Positions 53,398 to 62,950 are shown, counted from the stretch's first letter. The stretch is 64,000 nucleotides of DNA from Bombilactobacillus apium (GCF_013385145.1 NZ_JABZEC010000002.1:240118-304117); one strand, 5' to 3'. Numbers and translations are program-made. Notes: generated from the letters alone by a model not told the origin.

Positions 53398-54445
53398 TAA
53401 TTCTCATTCCTTTCTGAATCCGTGCTTGTAACTGCGTACAATGTTGCTTGATAAAAGTCGCTGTAGTTTCGGGAACTAAAGTTGCTAAATCATTTAAATC
53501 ATCCGCGGCAATTTTTTGCCGAACTTGTGTCGCGGTAATATATTGCTCTTGAGCGGTCAACTTGCGAGGAATAATTTCCACGGCAACTTGAGGAGGTAAT
53601 TCTTTTTGCAACACCTGATTGTAAATCCCCGTCGTCTTAGAAAGCGGTTCGCTCCCCAAAAAACGCGTTGTAATTTTACAAGCTGGAGCAATTAAATCGC
53701 GAAAGATCCGGGCATCAAGGGTTGTTTGATAAGTGATGGCGTCCGTTGAACTAGGCAAGAAATAAGCCGGAAAAGTTGCGTAACTAACCAAATAATCGCC
53801 CCCATTGACGACTATGACATGGCCCAAATCAGCAACTCCTGCTTGAACTAATTCTTGCCGTTCTGCCGTGGAAAAGAGGGAAGCATCCGTATTAACGACG
53901 AAGACATAAACATAATCATGCGTTTTTAAAGCTTGCTCAATTAAGTAGCGATGTCCCCAAGTAAAAGGATTGGCATTCATCACAATTCCGGCAACCTTGC
54001 TTGCTGGATTTACCGGCACTTGCGGTAATTGAGCTAAATAATCTTGGATATCCGGAGTCCCGGTTTCCAGGAGCACAGCCTCTTCGGTGCGAGCCAAGAC
54101 CTTAAAGCCAACATGCTCAAAACTGACTACGTACTTGGGCTTGGTAAAAACCAATAGATGAAAAATATTATTTTGAAATAAGTGACTAGTTAAAGAACTA
54201 ATGATCTTATTAAAACGCGCTCCCGGAACACTATTTTTCGAACAGACACCCACATACTTAATAATGTTTTGGGCGACTGAAGCAGTAGCCACCAAATCTT
54301 GGTCTTCATCATATAAGCCTAAGGTCAAATCAATTTGTTCAACTTCTGAAGAGGCAAAATTCAAAATCCCACGGGCAGTTAAAAAGTCCCGCCATTGCTG
54401 GTAAACTGCTGGATCTTTTAAGTTCAATTCCACTACCGGATTCAT
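53387..54445 (-). CDS. citC: [Citrate (pro-3S)-lyase] ligase
   Basis: The 352-residue protein has an N-terminal GNAT-like part (about 1-130) and a C-terminal nucleotidyltransferase domain with VMNANPFTWGHRYLIEQALK near 156-175 (TxGH motif) and ITATQVRQKIAADDL near 320. It acetylates the CitD thiol with acetate and ATP, switching the lyase on. It lies between the malic-enzyme gene and citD, as in many lactic bacteria. AGGAG precedes the ATG. Confidence 0.96.
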   Translation of the reverse strand: MNPVVELNLKDPAVYQQWRDFLTARGILNFASSEVEQIDLTLGLYDEDQDLVATASVAQNIIKYVGVCSKNSVPGARFNKIISSLTSHLFQNNIFHLLVFTKPKYVVSFEHVGFKVLARTEEAVLLETGTPDIQDYLAQLPQVPVNPASKVAGIVMNANPFTWGHRYLIEQALKTHDYVYVFVVNTDASLFSTAERQELVQAGVADLGHVIVVNGGDYLVSYATFPAYFLPSSTDAITYQTTLDARIFRDLIAPACKITTRFLGSEPLSKTTGIYNQVLQKELPPQVAVEIIPRKLTAQEQYITATQVRQKIAADDLNDLATLVPETTATFIKQHCTQLQARIQKGMRINGN

Positions 54446-54463
54446 CTACAAGCTCCTCGATTT

Positions 54464-55624
54464 CTATTGGGGTTGATAAGCTAAAACCGCTTCGGTTACG
54501 GCAGGTACGACTTGATCATTGAAGACACCCGGAATAATATTTTCGGCTTTCGGATCAGAAACTAAGTTTGCTAAAGCTTGGGCAATCGCAGTTTGTAGGC
54601 CGTAGTCAACCCGTTTCAAATCGCGTTGTAACAAGCCTTTAAACAAACCGGGGAAAGCTAAAATATTATTAACTTGGTTTGGATACTGACTAGAACCCGT
54701 AGCAATCACTGCTGCTCCAGCCTTTTGTGCTACAGCAGGATCAATTTCCGGAATTGGATTAGCTAGAGCAAAAATAATTGGCTGAGCGTTCATTTGTTGA
54801 ACATCTTCGGCGGTTAAAACATTCTTATCGGATAAACCAATGAAGACATCTTGCCCCGCAATTACATCACTCAAAACTTGATCTTGTTGCTGATTATCGA
54901 CACCCAAGTCTTGGGCTAATTGGCGTTGATAGGAATTGTAACGCTGATCATTAGGTGTAATAACTCCGTGAATATCCACTAAAGTTAAATTCCGAATTCC
55001 TGCTTGGTAAAGCAACCGTGCGGTTGCCCAACCGGAAGCTCCGACACCATTGATGACGATCTTGAGATCGGCCAACTTCTTACCGACAACTTGAGCGGCA
55101 TTGATTAAACCAGCCAAAACTACAATTGCAGTTCCTTCTTGATCATCATGATAAACCGGAATATCAACTAATTTTTGTAATTGTTCTTCGATTTCAAAGC
55201 AACGAGGAGCTTTGATATCTTCTAAATGGATTCCCGCAAAGGATAGGGAAATATTCTTAACCGTTTTGACAAACTCATCGATTGCTACTGGTTGAACAGC
55301 GACTGGTAGAGCGTCGATCCCGGCCAAGTCCTTATACAATAAGGCCTTACCCTCAATAACTGGTAAACTGCCTTCGGGACCAATGTCTCCGAGACCCAAA
55401 ACGGCTGTTCCGTCACTAATTAAAGCTACTAACTTTCCGCTCAGGGTATATTTATTTTTTAAACTATGATCTTGGGCAATTTTTTTCGATAAAGCTGAAA
55501 CTCCTGGAGTATAAGCTTTGCCTAAATCGGCCCGGTTCTTCACTTCTAAATCTGACTTGATATCTAAAACTCCAGTATGTTCAGCATGGAGTTTTAAGAT
55601 TTCTGCCAATTCCGATTCTGACAT
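54464..55624 (-). CDS. Malic-enzyme-family protein (oxaloacetate decarboxylase/malic enzyme, CitM-like)
   Basis: The ATG at 55624 (MSESELAEILK) has GAGGAG about 10 nt upstream. The 386-residue short-form malic enzyme has KAYTPGVSALS, LGLGDIGPEGSLPVIEGKAL, YHDDQEGTAIVVLAGLINAA (metal-binding Asp), NGVGASGWATARLL (NAD site) and GSSQYPNQVNNILAFPGLFK. In Lactococcus and relatives this position is held by CitM, which decarboxylates oxaloacetate to pyruvate; a true malic enzyme is equally possible from sequence. First gene of the cit operon. Confidence 0.9.
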   Translation of the reverse strand: MSESELAEILKLHAEHTGVLDIKSDLEVKNRADLGKAYTPGVSALSKKIAQDHSLKNKYTLSGKLVALISDGTAVLGLGDIGPEGSLPVIEGKALLYKDLAGIDALPVAVQPVAIDEFVKTVKNISLSFAGIHLEDIKAPRCFEIEEQLQKLVDIPVYHDDQEGTAIVVLAGLINAAQVVGKKLADLKIVINGVGASGWATARLLYQAGIRNLTLVDIHGVITPNDQRYNSYQRQLAQDLGVDNQQQDQVLSDVIAGQDVFIGLSDKNVLTAEDVQQMNAQPIIFALANPIPEIDPAVAQKAGAAVIATGSSQYPNQVNNILAFPGLFKGLLQRDLKRVDYGLQTAIAQALANLVSDPKAENIIPGVFNDQVVPAVTEAVLAYQPQ

Positions 55625-55682
55625 CAGTGTGCATCTCCTCGTGAACAGGCTCAAATGCGAGCTTTGTTCTTATCTAAAAATC

Positions 55683-55710
55683 AGTATACACTGTTTTTTT
55701 AATTTTTCAA
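55683..55710 (-). promoter_or_regulatory. Promoter of the citrate lyase operon
   Basis: On the minus strand TTGAAA (55710-55705), 16 bp, TATACT (55688-55683), about 60 bp before the malic-enzyme start. The DNA just upstream (55712-55742) is A/T-rich with TTTTTTAAAAAAT, resembling the AT-rich operators of SorC-type citrate activators (known from CitI/CitO; site inferred). Confidence 0.6.
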
Positions 55711-55764
55711 ATTAAAGCTTATTTTTTAAAAAATTTAAAGCAGGCCATTACAGCTAAACTCTGC

Positions 55765-55770
55765 TAAAAT
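55765..55770 (+). promoter_or_regulatory. Promoter -10 of the SorC regulator gene
   Basis: TGCTAAAAT (extended -10) about 62 bp before the regulator ATG, diverging from the cit promoter; the -35 is weak. Confidence 0.4.
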
Positions 55771-55832
55771 GAGGATAATTAACTTTATAACTAGCCTAAT
55801 CTTGCGCCGATTCTCAAAGGAGACTCCTATTA

Positions 55833-56792
55833 ATGCAAAATATCGAAGCCGAAAGTCGCTTAGCTAATATTGCCCGCGACTATTACTTATCCCAAATGAC
55901 TTTGGGCGAAATTTCGCAAAAATATCATTTAAGTCGTTATTTAATTACTAAATCTCTTAAAGAAGCTGTCAGTAACGGGATTGTCCAGATCCAAATCAAA
56001 TCTCCCATCAATCGAAACCTGGAAATGGAAGCTAAGTTTAAGGCTGAATTTGGTCTCAATCAGGTTTATATCATTAAAGATACGGATAGTTTCACGGATC
56101 GAAGTGAAAATTTACTTGAATTTGCAGCCAATGTGATTCAAGAACAAATCAAAAACACCCATTTCGTAGCCATGACTTGGGGTTCGACCGTTTCGGGAAT
56201 TATTAACCATTTTCAACCACAAGCTTTAGATGATCTCGTTTTTACCCCTTTAATGGGCAATGATCTCAAATACGATTCTCCTTCCGGCTCCACTCCACTA
56301 ACTCAAAAGGCCGCCGCTAAGTTTGGTGCTCATTACTATACTCTTCCGGCTCCCCTTTACGTACTCGATGATCATACCCGCCAACAACTGGAACAAGAAC
56401 CAGCCTTAGAAGTGGCTTTTAATGCTTTGCAGCAAGCTGATTACCTCTTTACCGGCTTAGGAACCGCAGCTTCTTTCGACAGTATTCCCACTTGGCGGGC
56501 TCATAAATCAGTAATTCTCGCCGGGGTCAATCCTGAAAAAATTGCCGGTATTCTTTACGGACGGCCCTTTGATCTGCAAGGACAAATCCTAAATTCAAAA
56601 ACAGACAAAGCTTTAGGAGCTTCCATGGCTACCATTTTCCAAATTCCCCGGCGGGTCGCTGTAGTTCGCAGTAAGTTCAAAAGTACGGCCTTCTTAGCAG
56701 CTTTACGCGGTCAGTTGATTACGACGGCGATTACTAGCGAAGGAGTTGCTAATCGAGTCTTGCAGGCCCAAAAGCTTAAAAGTCAGTTCTAA
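55833..56792 (+). CDS. SorC/DeoR-type citrate regulator (CitI/CitO-like)
   Basis: The 319-residue protein has an N-terminal helix-turn-helix (MTLGEISQKYHLSRYLITKS) followed by a SorC sugar-phosphate-isomerase-like sensor domain (VAMTWGSTVSGIINHF, DYLFTGLGTAASF). It is transcribed divergently from the cit operon, the standard place of CitI/CitO, which bind citrate and activate the lyase genes. Ribosome site AAAGGAG. Its end overlaps the convergent hydrolase gene by 17 nt. Confidence 0.9.
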   Translation: MQNIEAESRLANIARDYYLSQMTLGEISQKYHLSRYLITKSLKEAVSNGIVQIQIKSPINRNLEMEAKFKAEFGLNQVYIIKDTDSFTDRSENLLEFAANVIQEQIKNTHFVAMTWGSTVSGIINHFQPQALDDLVFTPLMGNDLKYDSPSGSTPLTQKAAAKFGAHYYTLPAPLYVLDDHTRQQLEQEPALEVAFNALQQADYLFTGLGTAASFDSIPTWRAHKSVILAGVNPEKIAGILYGRPFDLQGQILNSKTDKALGASMATIFQIPRRVAVVRSKFKSTAFLAALRGQLITTAITSEGVANRVLQAQKLKSQF

Positions 56793-57561
56793 GAAAATCA
56801 GTCATGACTTTTTGAAAAGCTACCGGCTGTTCCAACATTGGTAAGTGACCGGACTGCGCAATAACTTGGGCTTGACCTCGTGGAGCCATCTCCGCTGCGT
56901 GAGTCGCAAAGTCGGGATTAAAGAAAGGCGACTCTTGTCCGGCAATAAATAACTGCGGGCAAGTTAAGGTCAAAATCACATCCCGCCAGTCTTGGAGAGC
57001 GTGATCGGCTAAGAGAGGATAATTTAATTCCGGATCATAGGGGTTTTCTTCTTGTAAAACCTGGATTTCAGCATAGACATCATCGGGCATCTTTTGAATG
57101 GTAGCTCGCCCAAGTGGCAAACTCAAACTAGTAAAGAAGTTTTCGGACGTCAAATCTTTAAAGCCCCAGGACCAATCAGGTGTTTGCAACATTTTCGGAC
57201 TTTGATCAAGATCGATCAGGGCCCGAATTTTTTTACTGCCAAATAAGGAACAGTATGCCCACCAAGTAGCTGCTCCTAAAGAATTCCCTAAGGCACCAAA
57301 TTCCTTTAAAGCTAAATGTTCTACTAATTCGTGCACATCGGCTGCATGACGACTAATCCGTCGTCCCCGCCAAGTATGTTCAGATAAGCCTTGATTGCGG
57401 GCATCTAAGGTGATTACTCGATAGCCGGCTTTAACTAGAAAATCTTGGGTGGGGCGCCAAACAGCCGCAAAACAACCAATTCCCGACAATAAGATCCAGA
57501 TTGGTCCTTGACCTTGATCAGTATAGTTGAGGCGGACGTGATCACTAGTGATTAATTCCAT
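56776..57561 (-). CDS. Alpha/beta hydrolase of unknown substrate
   Basis: The 261-residue hydrolase has ILLSGIGCFAAVWRPTQDFL (oxyanion region), RVITLDARNQGLSEHTWRGR, nucleophile in LGNSLGAA near residue 95 and a catalytic His in QSGHLPMLEQP near 244. It is the last gene of the fumC-frd-mdh-carrier series, 40 nt after the carrier, so it may be co-transcribed. No specific substrate can be given; relatives include esterases and lactonases. It could be an accessory of organic acid metabolism or a passenger. Confidence 0.8.
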   Translation of the reverse strand: MELITSDHVRLNYTDQGQGPIWILLSGIGCFAAVWRPTQDFLVKAGYRVITLDARNQGLSEHTWRGRRISRHAADVHELVEHLALKEFGALGNSLGAATWWAYCSLFGSKKIRALIDLDQSPKMLQTPDWSWGFKDLTSENFFTSLSLPLGRATIQKMPDDVYAEIQVLQEENPYDPELNYPLLADHALQDWRDVILTLTCPQLFIAGQESPFFNPDFATHAAEMAPRGQAQVIAQSGHLPMLEQPVAFQKVMTDFLRTDF

Positions 57562-57600
57562 AATAAATGTAACTTCCCTTACTTTGAGATAGCTCCTAGT

Positions 57601-59019
57601 TTACCAAATTCCGATAACTTTCATCCAAATTGTTCCCAATCCACCCCAAATGACTAGATAAAAAAGTCCTAATAAAGCATTCAGTTTCCACCAAGAAGCT
57701 TGATCTACATACCCCGTTCCAAAGAGGACCGAAGCTGGACCGTTAGCATAATGAGTGGTCGAAGAATAGAGTGCCCCGGTAAAACCTAATAACATCGCAG
57801 CTAAAACTGGTGGGGCTCCCGCCGAAATAGCAACTCCCAAAAGAGCGCCATACATTGCTGAAACATGGGCAGTCCCACTCGCAAATAAGTAGTGAATATA
57901 GAAGTAAAAAAGCATTAAAATAGCCAAAACCCAGCCCCAACTAATCCCGGTTAAACTATGGCTGATCGTCTTGGATAGCCAAGGAATGAAGCCTAATTTA
58001 TTTAATTCATTAGCCATGAAAATTAAAATTGAAAACCAAACTAAAGTATTCCAAGCACCTTTTTCTTGTAAAACATCGTCAACTGACAAAACTCCACAAA
58101 TTAAGAGTAAGGAAACCGCCAAAAAAGCAACTAAAGCGGCAGATAAGTCAATAAAACTCGATAACATCCATAAGACTAAAGCTAAGATAAAAACGGTAGC
58201 CATTATTTTTTCAGGTAGCGATAAGCGCCCCAATTTCTGGAGTTCATCTTCAGCCCAAGCTTTAGCATTCGGCGTATCTTTAATTTGCGGCGGATATAAC
58301 TTATAAATCAGGTAGGGAACCACTAGCAAACTAATTAATCCGGGAACTATGGCGGCACAAAACCAACCCATCCAAGTTAAGTTGACATGGAGCGTTTTGG
58401 CCAAGCTAACAGCCACTAAATTCGGAGCCATGGCGGTCATAAACATTCCACTAGTAATTAAATTTCCGTGAAATTCGGAAAAAACCAGAAAAGAGCCCAT
58501 CTTTCTTTCGCTGCCATCACCAGCTCGGGAGCCAAAAGTTTCCGCCAGAGCTTGAATAATTGGATAAACAATTCCTCCCGCCCGGGCTGTATTACTAGGT
58601 GTCGCTGGCGCTGTAATAAGATCAACGCCAATCAAGGCGTAAGCCAAGCCCAAAGTCCGTTTACCAAACAACTTCACGAAATTCAAAGCAATGCGATGGC
58701 CCAAGCCCGTATTAATAAAGCCCCGCGACATAAAGTAGGCCATGGCAATCATCCAGACAGTTCCATTGCCAAAACTACTCATCGCCACATCCATCGGCAC
58801 CACTTTCAACAAGACGGTCAAAGTAATTCCGATGATAGCCACGCCGGTAATAGGTAAGGGCTGAGTAATACAGCCAATAATTGTCGCCACAAATAAGGCT
58901 AAAATATGCCAAGCAGCACCGGAAACTCCTTCCGGTCGCAGAGGAGTAGCCAGCCAAAAGGCTAGGCCGATTAAAACCGGCCACAAAAATTTGCGATATT
59001 TAATCTGATATAACTGCAT
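57601..59019 (-). CDS. DASS-family di/tricarboxylate carrier
   Basis: The 472-residue protein has 12-14 membrane segments. APATPSNTARAGGIVYPIIQ near 135-154 contains the SNT motif of the DASS family, and a second half-repeat lies around 380-420. Members exchange or symport citrate, succinate, fumarate or tartrate; E. coli CitT is a citrate/succinate antiporter. Placed with fumarase, fumarate reductase and malate dehydrogenase beside the citrate lyase operon, citrate uptake against succinate is the best guess (inference). Confidence 0.9.
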   Translation of the reverse strand: MQLYQIKYRKFLWPVLIGLAFWLATPLRPEGVSGAAWHILALFVATIIGCITQPLPITGVAIIGITLTVLLKVVPMDVAMSSFGNGTVWMIAMAYFMSRGFINTGLGHRIALNFVKLFGKRTLGLAYALIGVDLITAPATPSNTARAGGIVYPIIQALAETFGSRAGDGSERKMGSFLVFSEFHGNLITSGMFMTAMAPNLVAVSLAKTLHVNLTWMGWFCAAIVPGLISLLVVPYLIYKLYPPQIKDTPNAKAWAEDELQKLGRLSLPEKIMATVFILALVLWMLSSFIDLSAALVAFLAVSLLLICGVLSVDDVLQEKGAWNTLVWFSILIFMANELNKLGFIPWLSKTISHSLTGISWGWVLAILMLFYFYIHYLFASGTAHVSAMYGALLGVAISAGAPPVLAAMLLGFTGALYSSTTHYANGPASVLFGTGYVDQASWWKLNALLGLFYLVIWGGLGTIWMKVIGIW

Positions 59020-59033
59020 CTTCTTTCCTCACT

Positions 59034-59960
59034 TTAAATGTCTTTTAAAATCTTCTGTAATTGGGTTGCTGAGTCTTGCATTTTAATTTGTTCGCCAGCT
59101 GTTAGAGGAACTTCTAAGACTTGAGCAATCCCCGTATTATTCAAGATAGCTGGTGTTCCTAGATACAGATTGTCTAAACCATACTGCCCCGTCAAAGGAG
59201 CAGAAACTGGCAAAACAAGATTTTGATTTTCTAAAATAGCCTGACAAATTTTCCCCAAATAACGGGCAACTCCGTAAAAAGTTGCTCCTTTAGCTTGAAT
59301 AATTTTGCCACCTTTTTGATGGACAGCGGCTTCCAGCTCCGCTTTTTCCGTGGCAGTTAAAGTGGCAACTTCTTGAAAAGGCCGACCGTCAACCGTAATT
59401 TCCGAAAAGTTGACAAAGGAACTGTCGCCGTGCTCTCCCAGAACATAAGCATTAATTCCTTGCGGATCAGCAGCGATTTTCCGTGCCAAGGCTACTTTAA
59501 AACGAGCCGTATCTAATAAAGTCCCGGTTCCAATCACCCGCCGGCGGTCAAAGCCTGACAATTCGGCGGTTAGTTGCGTCAAAATATCCACTGGATTACT
59601 AGACACTACAAAATAACCAGCAAAACCACTAGCGACAATTGGTTCAATAATACTTTGAAGAATTTTACGATTTTTATTGATCAAATCGAGCCGCGTTTCG
59701 CCGGTTTGGCGAGGAACGCCAGCGGTAATCACGACAATATCAGCATCTTGTGCTTGGGCATAAGTACCCACGCTAATCTTTGTTGATCGACTAAAGGCCT
59801 GCAAATCTTCCAGATCCCAAACGTTTCCTTGAGCAAAGTCGGCTTTAACATCGACAATCATCAATTCCGCGGGCGCGTAAGTCTGTAATAAAGAAAAGGC
59901 AAAAGAGCTACCTACAGCTCCGGCACCCACTAACATAATTTTTGGTTGGGCAAAATTCAT
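59034..59960 (-). CDS. LDH-like malate dehydrogenase
   Basis: The ATG at 59960 (MNFAQPKIMLVG) lies 9 nt after GGGGG; earlier ATGs are too close or lack a site. The 308-residue protein has GAGAVGSS at 12-19, Asp37 for the NAD ribose, and GVPRQTGETR at 81-90. In lactate dehydrogenases the residue at position 84 is Gln (Gln102); here it is Arg, the known malate-specificity switch. Catalytic Asp150, Arg153 and His177 (GEHGDSS) are present. It should reduce oxaloacetate to malate. A 2-hydroxyacid dehydrogenase with wider range is the alternative. Confidence 0.85.
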   Translation of the reverse strand: MNFAQPKIMLVGAGAVGSSFAFSLLQTYAPAELMIVDVKADFAQGNVWDLEDLQAFSRSTKISVGTYAQAQDADIVVITAGVPRQTGETRLDLINKNRKILQSIIEPIVASGFAGYFVVSSNPVDILTQLTAELSGFDRRRVIGTGTLLDTARFKVALARKIAADPQGINAYVLGEHGDSSFVNFSEITVDGRPFQEVATLTATEKAELEAAVHQKGGKIIQAKGATFYGVARYLGKICQAILENQNLVLPVSAPLTGQYGLDNLYLGTPAILNNTGIAQVLEVPLTAGEQIKMQDSATQLQKILKDI

Positions 59961-59965
59961 TCTTC

Positions 59966-61366
59966 TCATCCCCCTATTAAAGTTTTGCAATATTTAAAGG
60001 CTTGTTGTCCAGCTTGGCGGCCAAAAATAACCGTTTCGGCAATCGAATTTCCTCCAATGCGGTTATTACCATGGAGACCGCCTGCAACTTCACCAGCTGC
60101 GAATAAACCGGGGATTACCTTTTGTTCAGGAGTCAAAACTTGCGTCAATTCATTAATGACCACGCCCCCCATCGTGTAATGAACCGCCGGGGCAATATGA
60201 ATCGCGTAAAATGGTCTCGTAGTTAAAGTATGGCGGCCTGTGGTCCGGCCCAAGGGATCAAGCGCCTTTTGAGTAACCACTTGGTTCCAATTTTGGATTG
60301 TGGTAGTCAATGTCGCTGGCTCCCACTGATTTTGTTGGGCTAAGCCGGCCCAAGTAGTTGCCGTCAAAACGAGGCCAATATGATCATAAAATTCGATGGC
60401 TTGAACCCTTTGACGAACTTCCTGATCAAAAATCAAGCTAGCTTTACGCCCCGGCAAGCAATCAATTGCGGCCGTTACTTCCTTCCGGGTTGCTAACTCA
60501 TTGACAAAACGCTCCCCATTTTGGTCAACCAGAATGGCTCCTTCTCCACGAACTGCTTCACCGATCAAGAAGGCATGGTCACTTTCTTGTTGAACTGTCG
60601 GATGAACTTGGACTTGGTCCATATCTACCAAGTCCGCGCCCGCTGCTTGCGCCAACTTAATTCCATCACCAGTCGCTCCGGGCTGATTAGTCGTTTTTAA
60701 ATTACGTAAATCAGGTCGGTATTTTTCTAAAAGTTGGGAACTAGCTCCAAAACCGCCCGTCGCTAAAATAACCGCTGCCGCAGCAATCGTCTTTTCTTGA
60801 CCAGCTTGTTTAACTTGAACTCCACTTACTTTTCCCTGCGCTTGTAAAATCTGCGTAACTGCAACTTCGGTAAATAAAGGAATTTGAGCTTGGGCAATTT
60901 GTTGCAAAAGTTGATTAACTAAGAAACCCCCAATGGGCGCCATGGAAGCTGGACGATGAGTCCGCTTAATTTTCATGCCACCAGTAATCGTCAAATCGGT
61001 CAATTCAATCCCATGTTGGGCCAGCCAATCAATCGCTAAGGCACTATGTTCGGTAAAGTAGTGCAACAAGTGAGGATTATTCTTTTGTCCCCCACCTTGC
61101 AAGGTATCTTGGTAAAATTCCGCGAAACTATCGACAATCTGATGTTGCAATTGAATATTAGTCTCCGCAGCATTCATTCCTGAAGATGCCCGGGTTGTAT
61201 TGCCCCCAATTTGGGTATTTTTTTCTAAAATCACGGGATGCAAGCCTAATTCATAGGCTTGTAAGGCACTAGTTAAACCAGTACCCCCAGAACCAATAAT
61301 TATTAAATCGTACTGTTCTTGTAACTGAGTTGGATCCGTAGGATGAAAAACAAATTTTGTCGCCAT
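59966..61366 (-). CDS. Soluble fumarate reductase flavoprotein
   Basis: The 466-residue FAD_binding_2 protein has GSGGTG at 25-30, NTTRASSGMNAAETN near 56-70, THRPASMAPIGGFL, RGEGAILVDQNGERFVNELA and HYTMGGVVI near 396, plus GGLHGNNRIGGNSIAETVIF at the FAD end. This is the single-subunit fumarate reductase/succinate dehydrogenase flavoprotein type of lactobacilli. It lacks heme and FMN-binding domains. It reduces fumarate to succinate in the cytosol, and sits between fumC and the dehydrogenase. Confidence 0.92.
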   Translation of the reverse strand: MATKFVFHPTDPTQLQEQYDLIIIGSGGTGLTSALQAYELGLHPVILEKNTQIGGNTTRASSGMNAAETNIQLQHQIVDSFAEFYQDTLQGGGQKNNPHLLHYFTEHSALAIDWLAQHGIELTDLTITGGMKIKRTHRPASMAPIGGFLVNQLLQQIAQAQIPLFTEVAVTQILQAQGKVSGVQVKQAGQEKTIAAAAVILATGGFGASSQLLEKYRPDLRNLKTTNQPGATGDGIKLAQAAGADLVDMDQVQVHPTVQQESDHAFLIGEAVRGEGAILVDQNGERFVNELATRKEVTAAIDCLPGRKASLIFDQEVRQRVQAIEFYDHIGLVLTATTWAGLAQQNQWEPATLTTTIQNWNQVVTQKALDPLGRTTGRHTLTTRPFYAIHIAPAVHYTMGGVVINELTQVLTPEQKVIPGLFAAGEVAGGLHGNNRIGGNSIAETVIFGRQAGQQAFKYCKTLIGG

Positions 61367-61368
61367 AA

Positions 61369-62763
61369 TTAATCCTCCTGAAGGTTTTGAATATTAGTCA
61401 TTTTTAAAGGGACCACCCATTGTTCAAACTGTTCGGCCGTCACTTTGCTAGAAGCTAAAGCGGCCTCTCGTAAACTTGTCCCTGCTTGTTCAGCTGCTTG
61501 GGCAATTTGGGCACTCGCATGATAGCCAATATGAGGTGATAAAGCTGTGACCGTCATCAAAGAACGATCAACTAATTCGGACATCCGTTCTTCATTGACA
61601 GTTAAACCAGCGATCATTTTTTCAGCAAAAGCGGTCATGGTTTGGGTCAATAATTCGGCTGATTCTAAGAAGGCACTAATCAAAACCGGCTTATAAACAT
61701 TCATTTCGAAGTTCCCCTGACTAGCCGCTAAGTCAACCACGACATCATTTCCCATAACCCGCACGGCCGCCATGGTGATTGCTTCTGCTTGAGTGGGGTT
61801 AACCTTCCCCGGCATGATTGAAGATCCCGGTTCATTAGCCGGAATATTTAATTCACCGTAACCAGCTCGTGGGCCACTGCCCAAGAAGCGGACATCATTA
61901 GCAATCTTCATCAAATCTGCCGCCAAAGTTTTCAAGGCTCCGTGAACAACATTGAGACCGGAATGAGCGGCTAAACCCGCGAACTTATTGCTTTGGGCGG
62001 TAAAGTTGACTCCATAACAAGCACTCATTTTTTCGGCAATTAACTCCGCAAAATGTGGGGCGGCATTGAGACCAGTTCCGACGGCGGTTCCGCCCATCGC
62101 TAATTCATTGAGAGTTGGGGCTAACTGTTCTAAATATTGGTAATCATGTTCCAACATGCTGACCCAGCCACTAACTTCTTGACCAAAAGTCAACGGGGTC
62201 GCATCTTGTAAATGAGTGCGGCCGATTTTAACGACCTTCCAATAAGTTTTCTGTTTAATTTTTAATTGGGCAATTAAATTAGCCAAGGCTGGCAATAATT
62301 CTTTAATGGCTACCGCCGCCGTTATATTCATTGCTGTCGGAAAAATATCGTTAGAACTTTGGCCTTGATTAACATGATCATTCGGTAAAATTTCCACGGT
62401 CGAATCTAGTTTCTGAGCTAGGTGGGCGACGACTTCATTCACGTTCATGTTCGTTTGCGTTCCGGAACCAGTTTGATAAATTACTAAGGGAAAGTCGGCC
62501 CTCAATTGTTGATCATCTAAAGCCAATAATTGATCAATGGCTTGAACAATCAGCTGGGCTTTAGTTACCGCTAAGTTTCCGGCGACTTGATTAGCTTGAG
62601 CAGCGGCTTTTTTAATTTGTAAAAGAGTTTTAATCAAAGCTAGAGGCATTTTTGCTCCGGCTTGAAAATTATTGCGACTCCGTTCTGTCTGGGCACCCCA
62701 CAAGGCAGTAGCCGGAATTTGAACAGTGCCTAAGGTATCAGCTTCCGTACGATATTCAGTCAT
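61369..62763 (-). CDS. fumC: Class II fumarate hydratase
   Basis: The 464-residue protein has GSSIMPGKVNP at 313-323 (fumarase/aspartase signature), GRTHLQDATPLTFGQE at 181-196 and TGSGTQTNMNVNE at 98-110. It interconverts malate and fumarate; here the direction is toward fumarate for the reductase encoded next, 2 nt away. First gene of the operon, with a good promoter and a 14-bp palindrome in the leader. Aspartase is excluded less strictly, but TQTNMN favours fumarase. Confidence 0.95.
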   Translation of the reverse strand: MTEYRTEADTLGTVQIPATALWGAQTERSRNNFQAGAKMPLALIKTLLQIKKAAAQANQVAGNLAVTKAQLIVQAIDQLLALDDQQLRADFPLVIYQTGSGTQTNMNVNEVVAHLAQKLDSTVEILPNDHVNQGQSSNDIFPTAMNITAAVAIKELLPALANLIAQLKIKQKTYWKVVKIGRTHLQDATPLTFGQEVSGWVSMLEHDYQYLEQLAPTLNELAMGGTAVGTGLNAAPHFAELIAEKMSACYGVNFTAQSNKFAGLAAHSGLNVVHGALKTLAADLMKIANDVRFLGSGPRAGYGELNIPANEPGSSIMPGKVNPTQAEAITMAAVRVMGNDVVVDLAASQGNFEMNVYKPVLISAFLESAELLTQTMTAFAEKMIAGLTVNEERMSELVDRSLMTVTALSPHIGYHASAQIAQAAEQAGTSLREAALASSKVTAEQFEQWVVPLKMTNIQNLQED

Positions 62764-62780
62764 CTTAATCTTCTCCTTTG

Positions 62781-62837
62781 GTGAATTAATTCACAATTGC
62801 TATTTTAAATATACTAACTTAATTCCATGATAGTCAA
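62781..62837 (-). promoter_or_regulatory. Promoter and palindromic operator of the fumC operon
   Basis: On the minus strand TTGACT (62837-62832), 18 bp, TATATT (62813-62808). Just downstream, 62781-62794 is the perfect palindrome GTGAATTAATTCAC, about 17 bp before the fumC ATG. It lies where a repressor would block transcription; the regulator is unknown. Confidence 0.6.
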
Positions 62838-62950
62838 ATTTTAATAAAGTGATTACTTTTATTTATTATCTACTTCCCTGCCGCGATACTCCTGAAGTTT
62901 GGTACACTAAAGTAAAAACTGGTCATTATCAAAATCGAGGAGGTTTTCTT

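Noticed and set aside
58468..58857. 129-residue plus-strand frame
   Set aside because: It lies wholly antisense to the intact DASS carrier gene and has no start signal.
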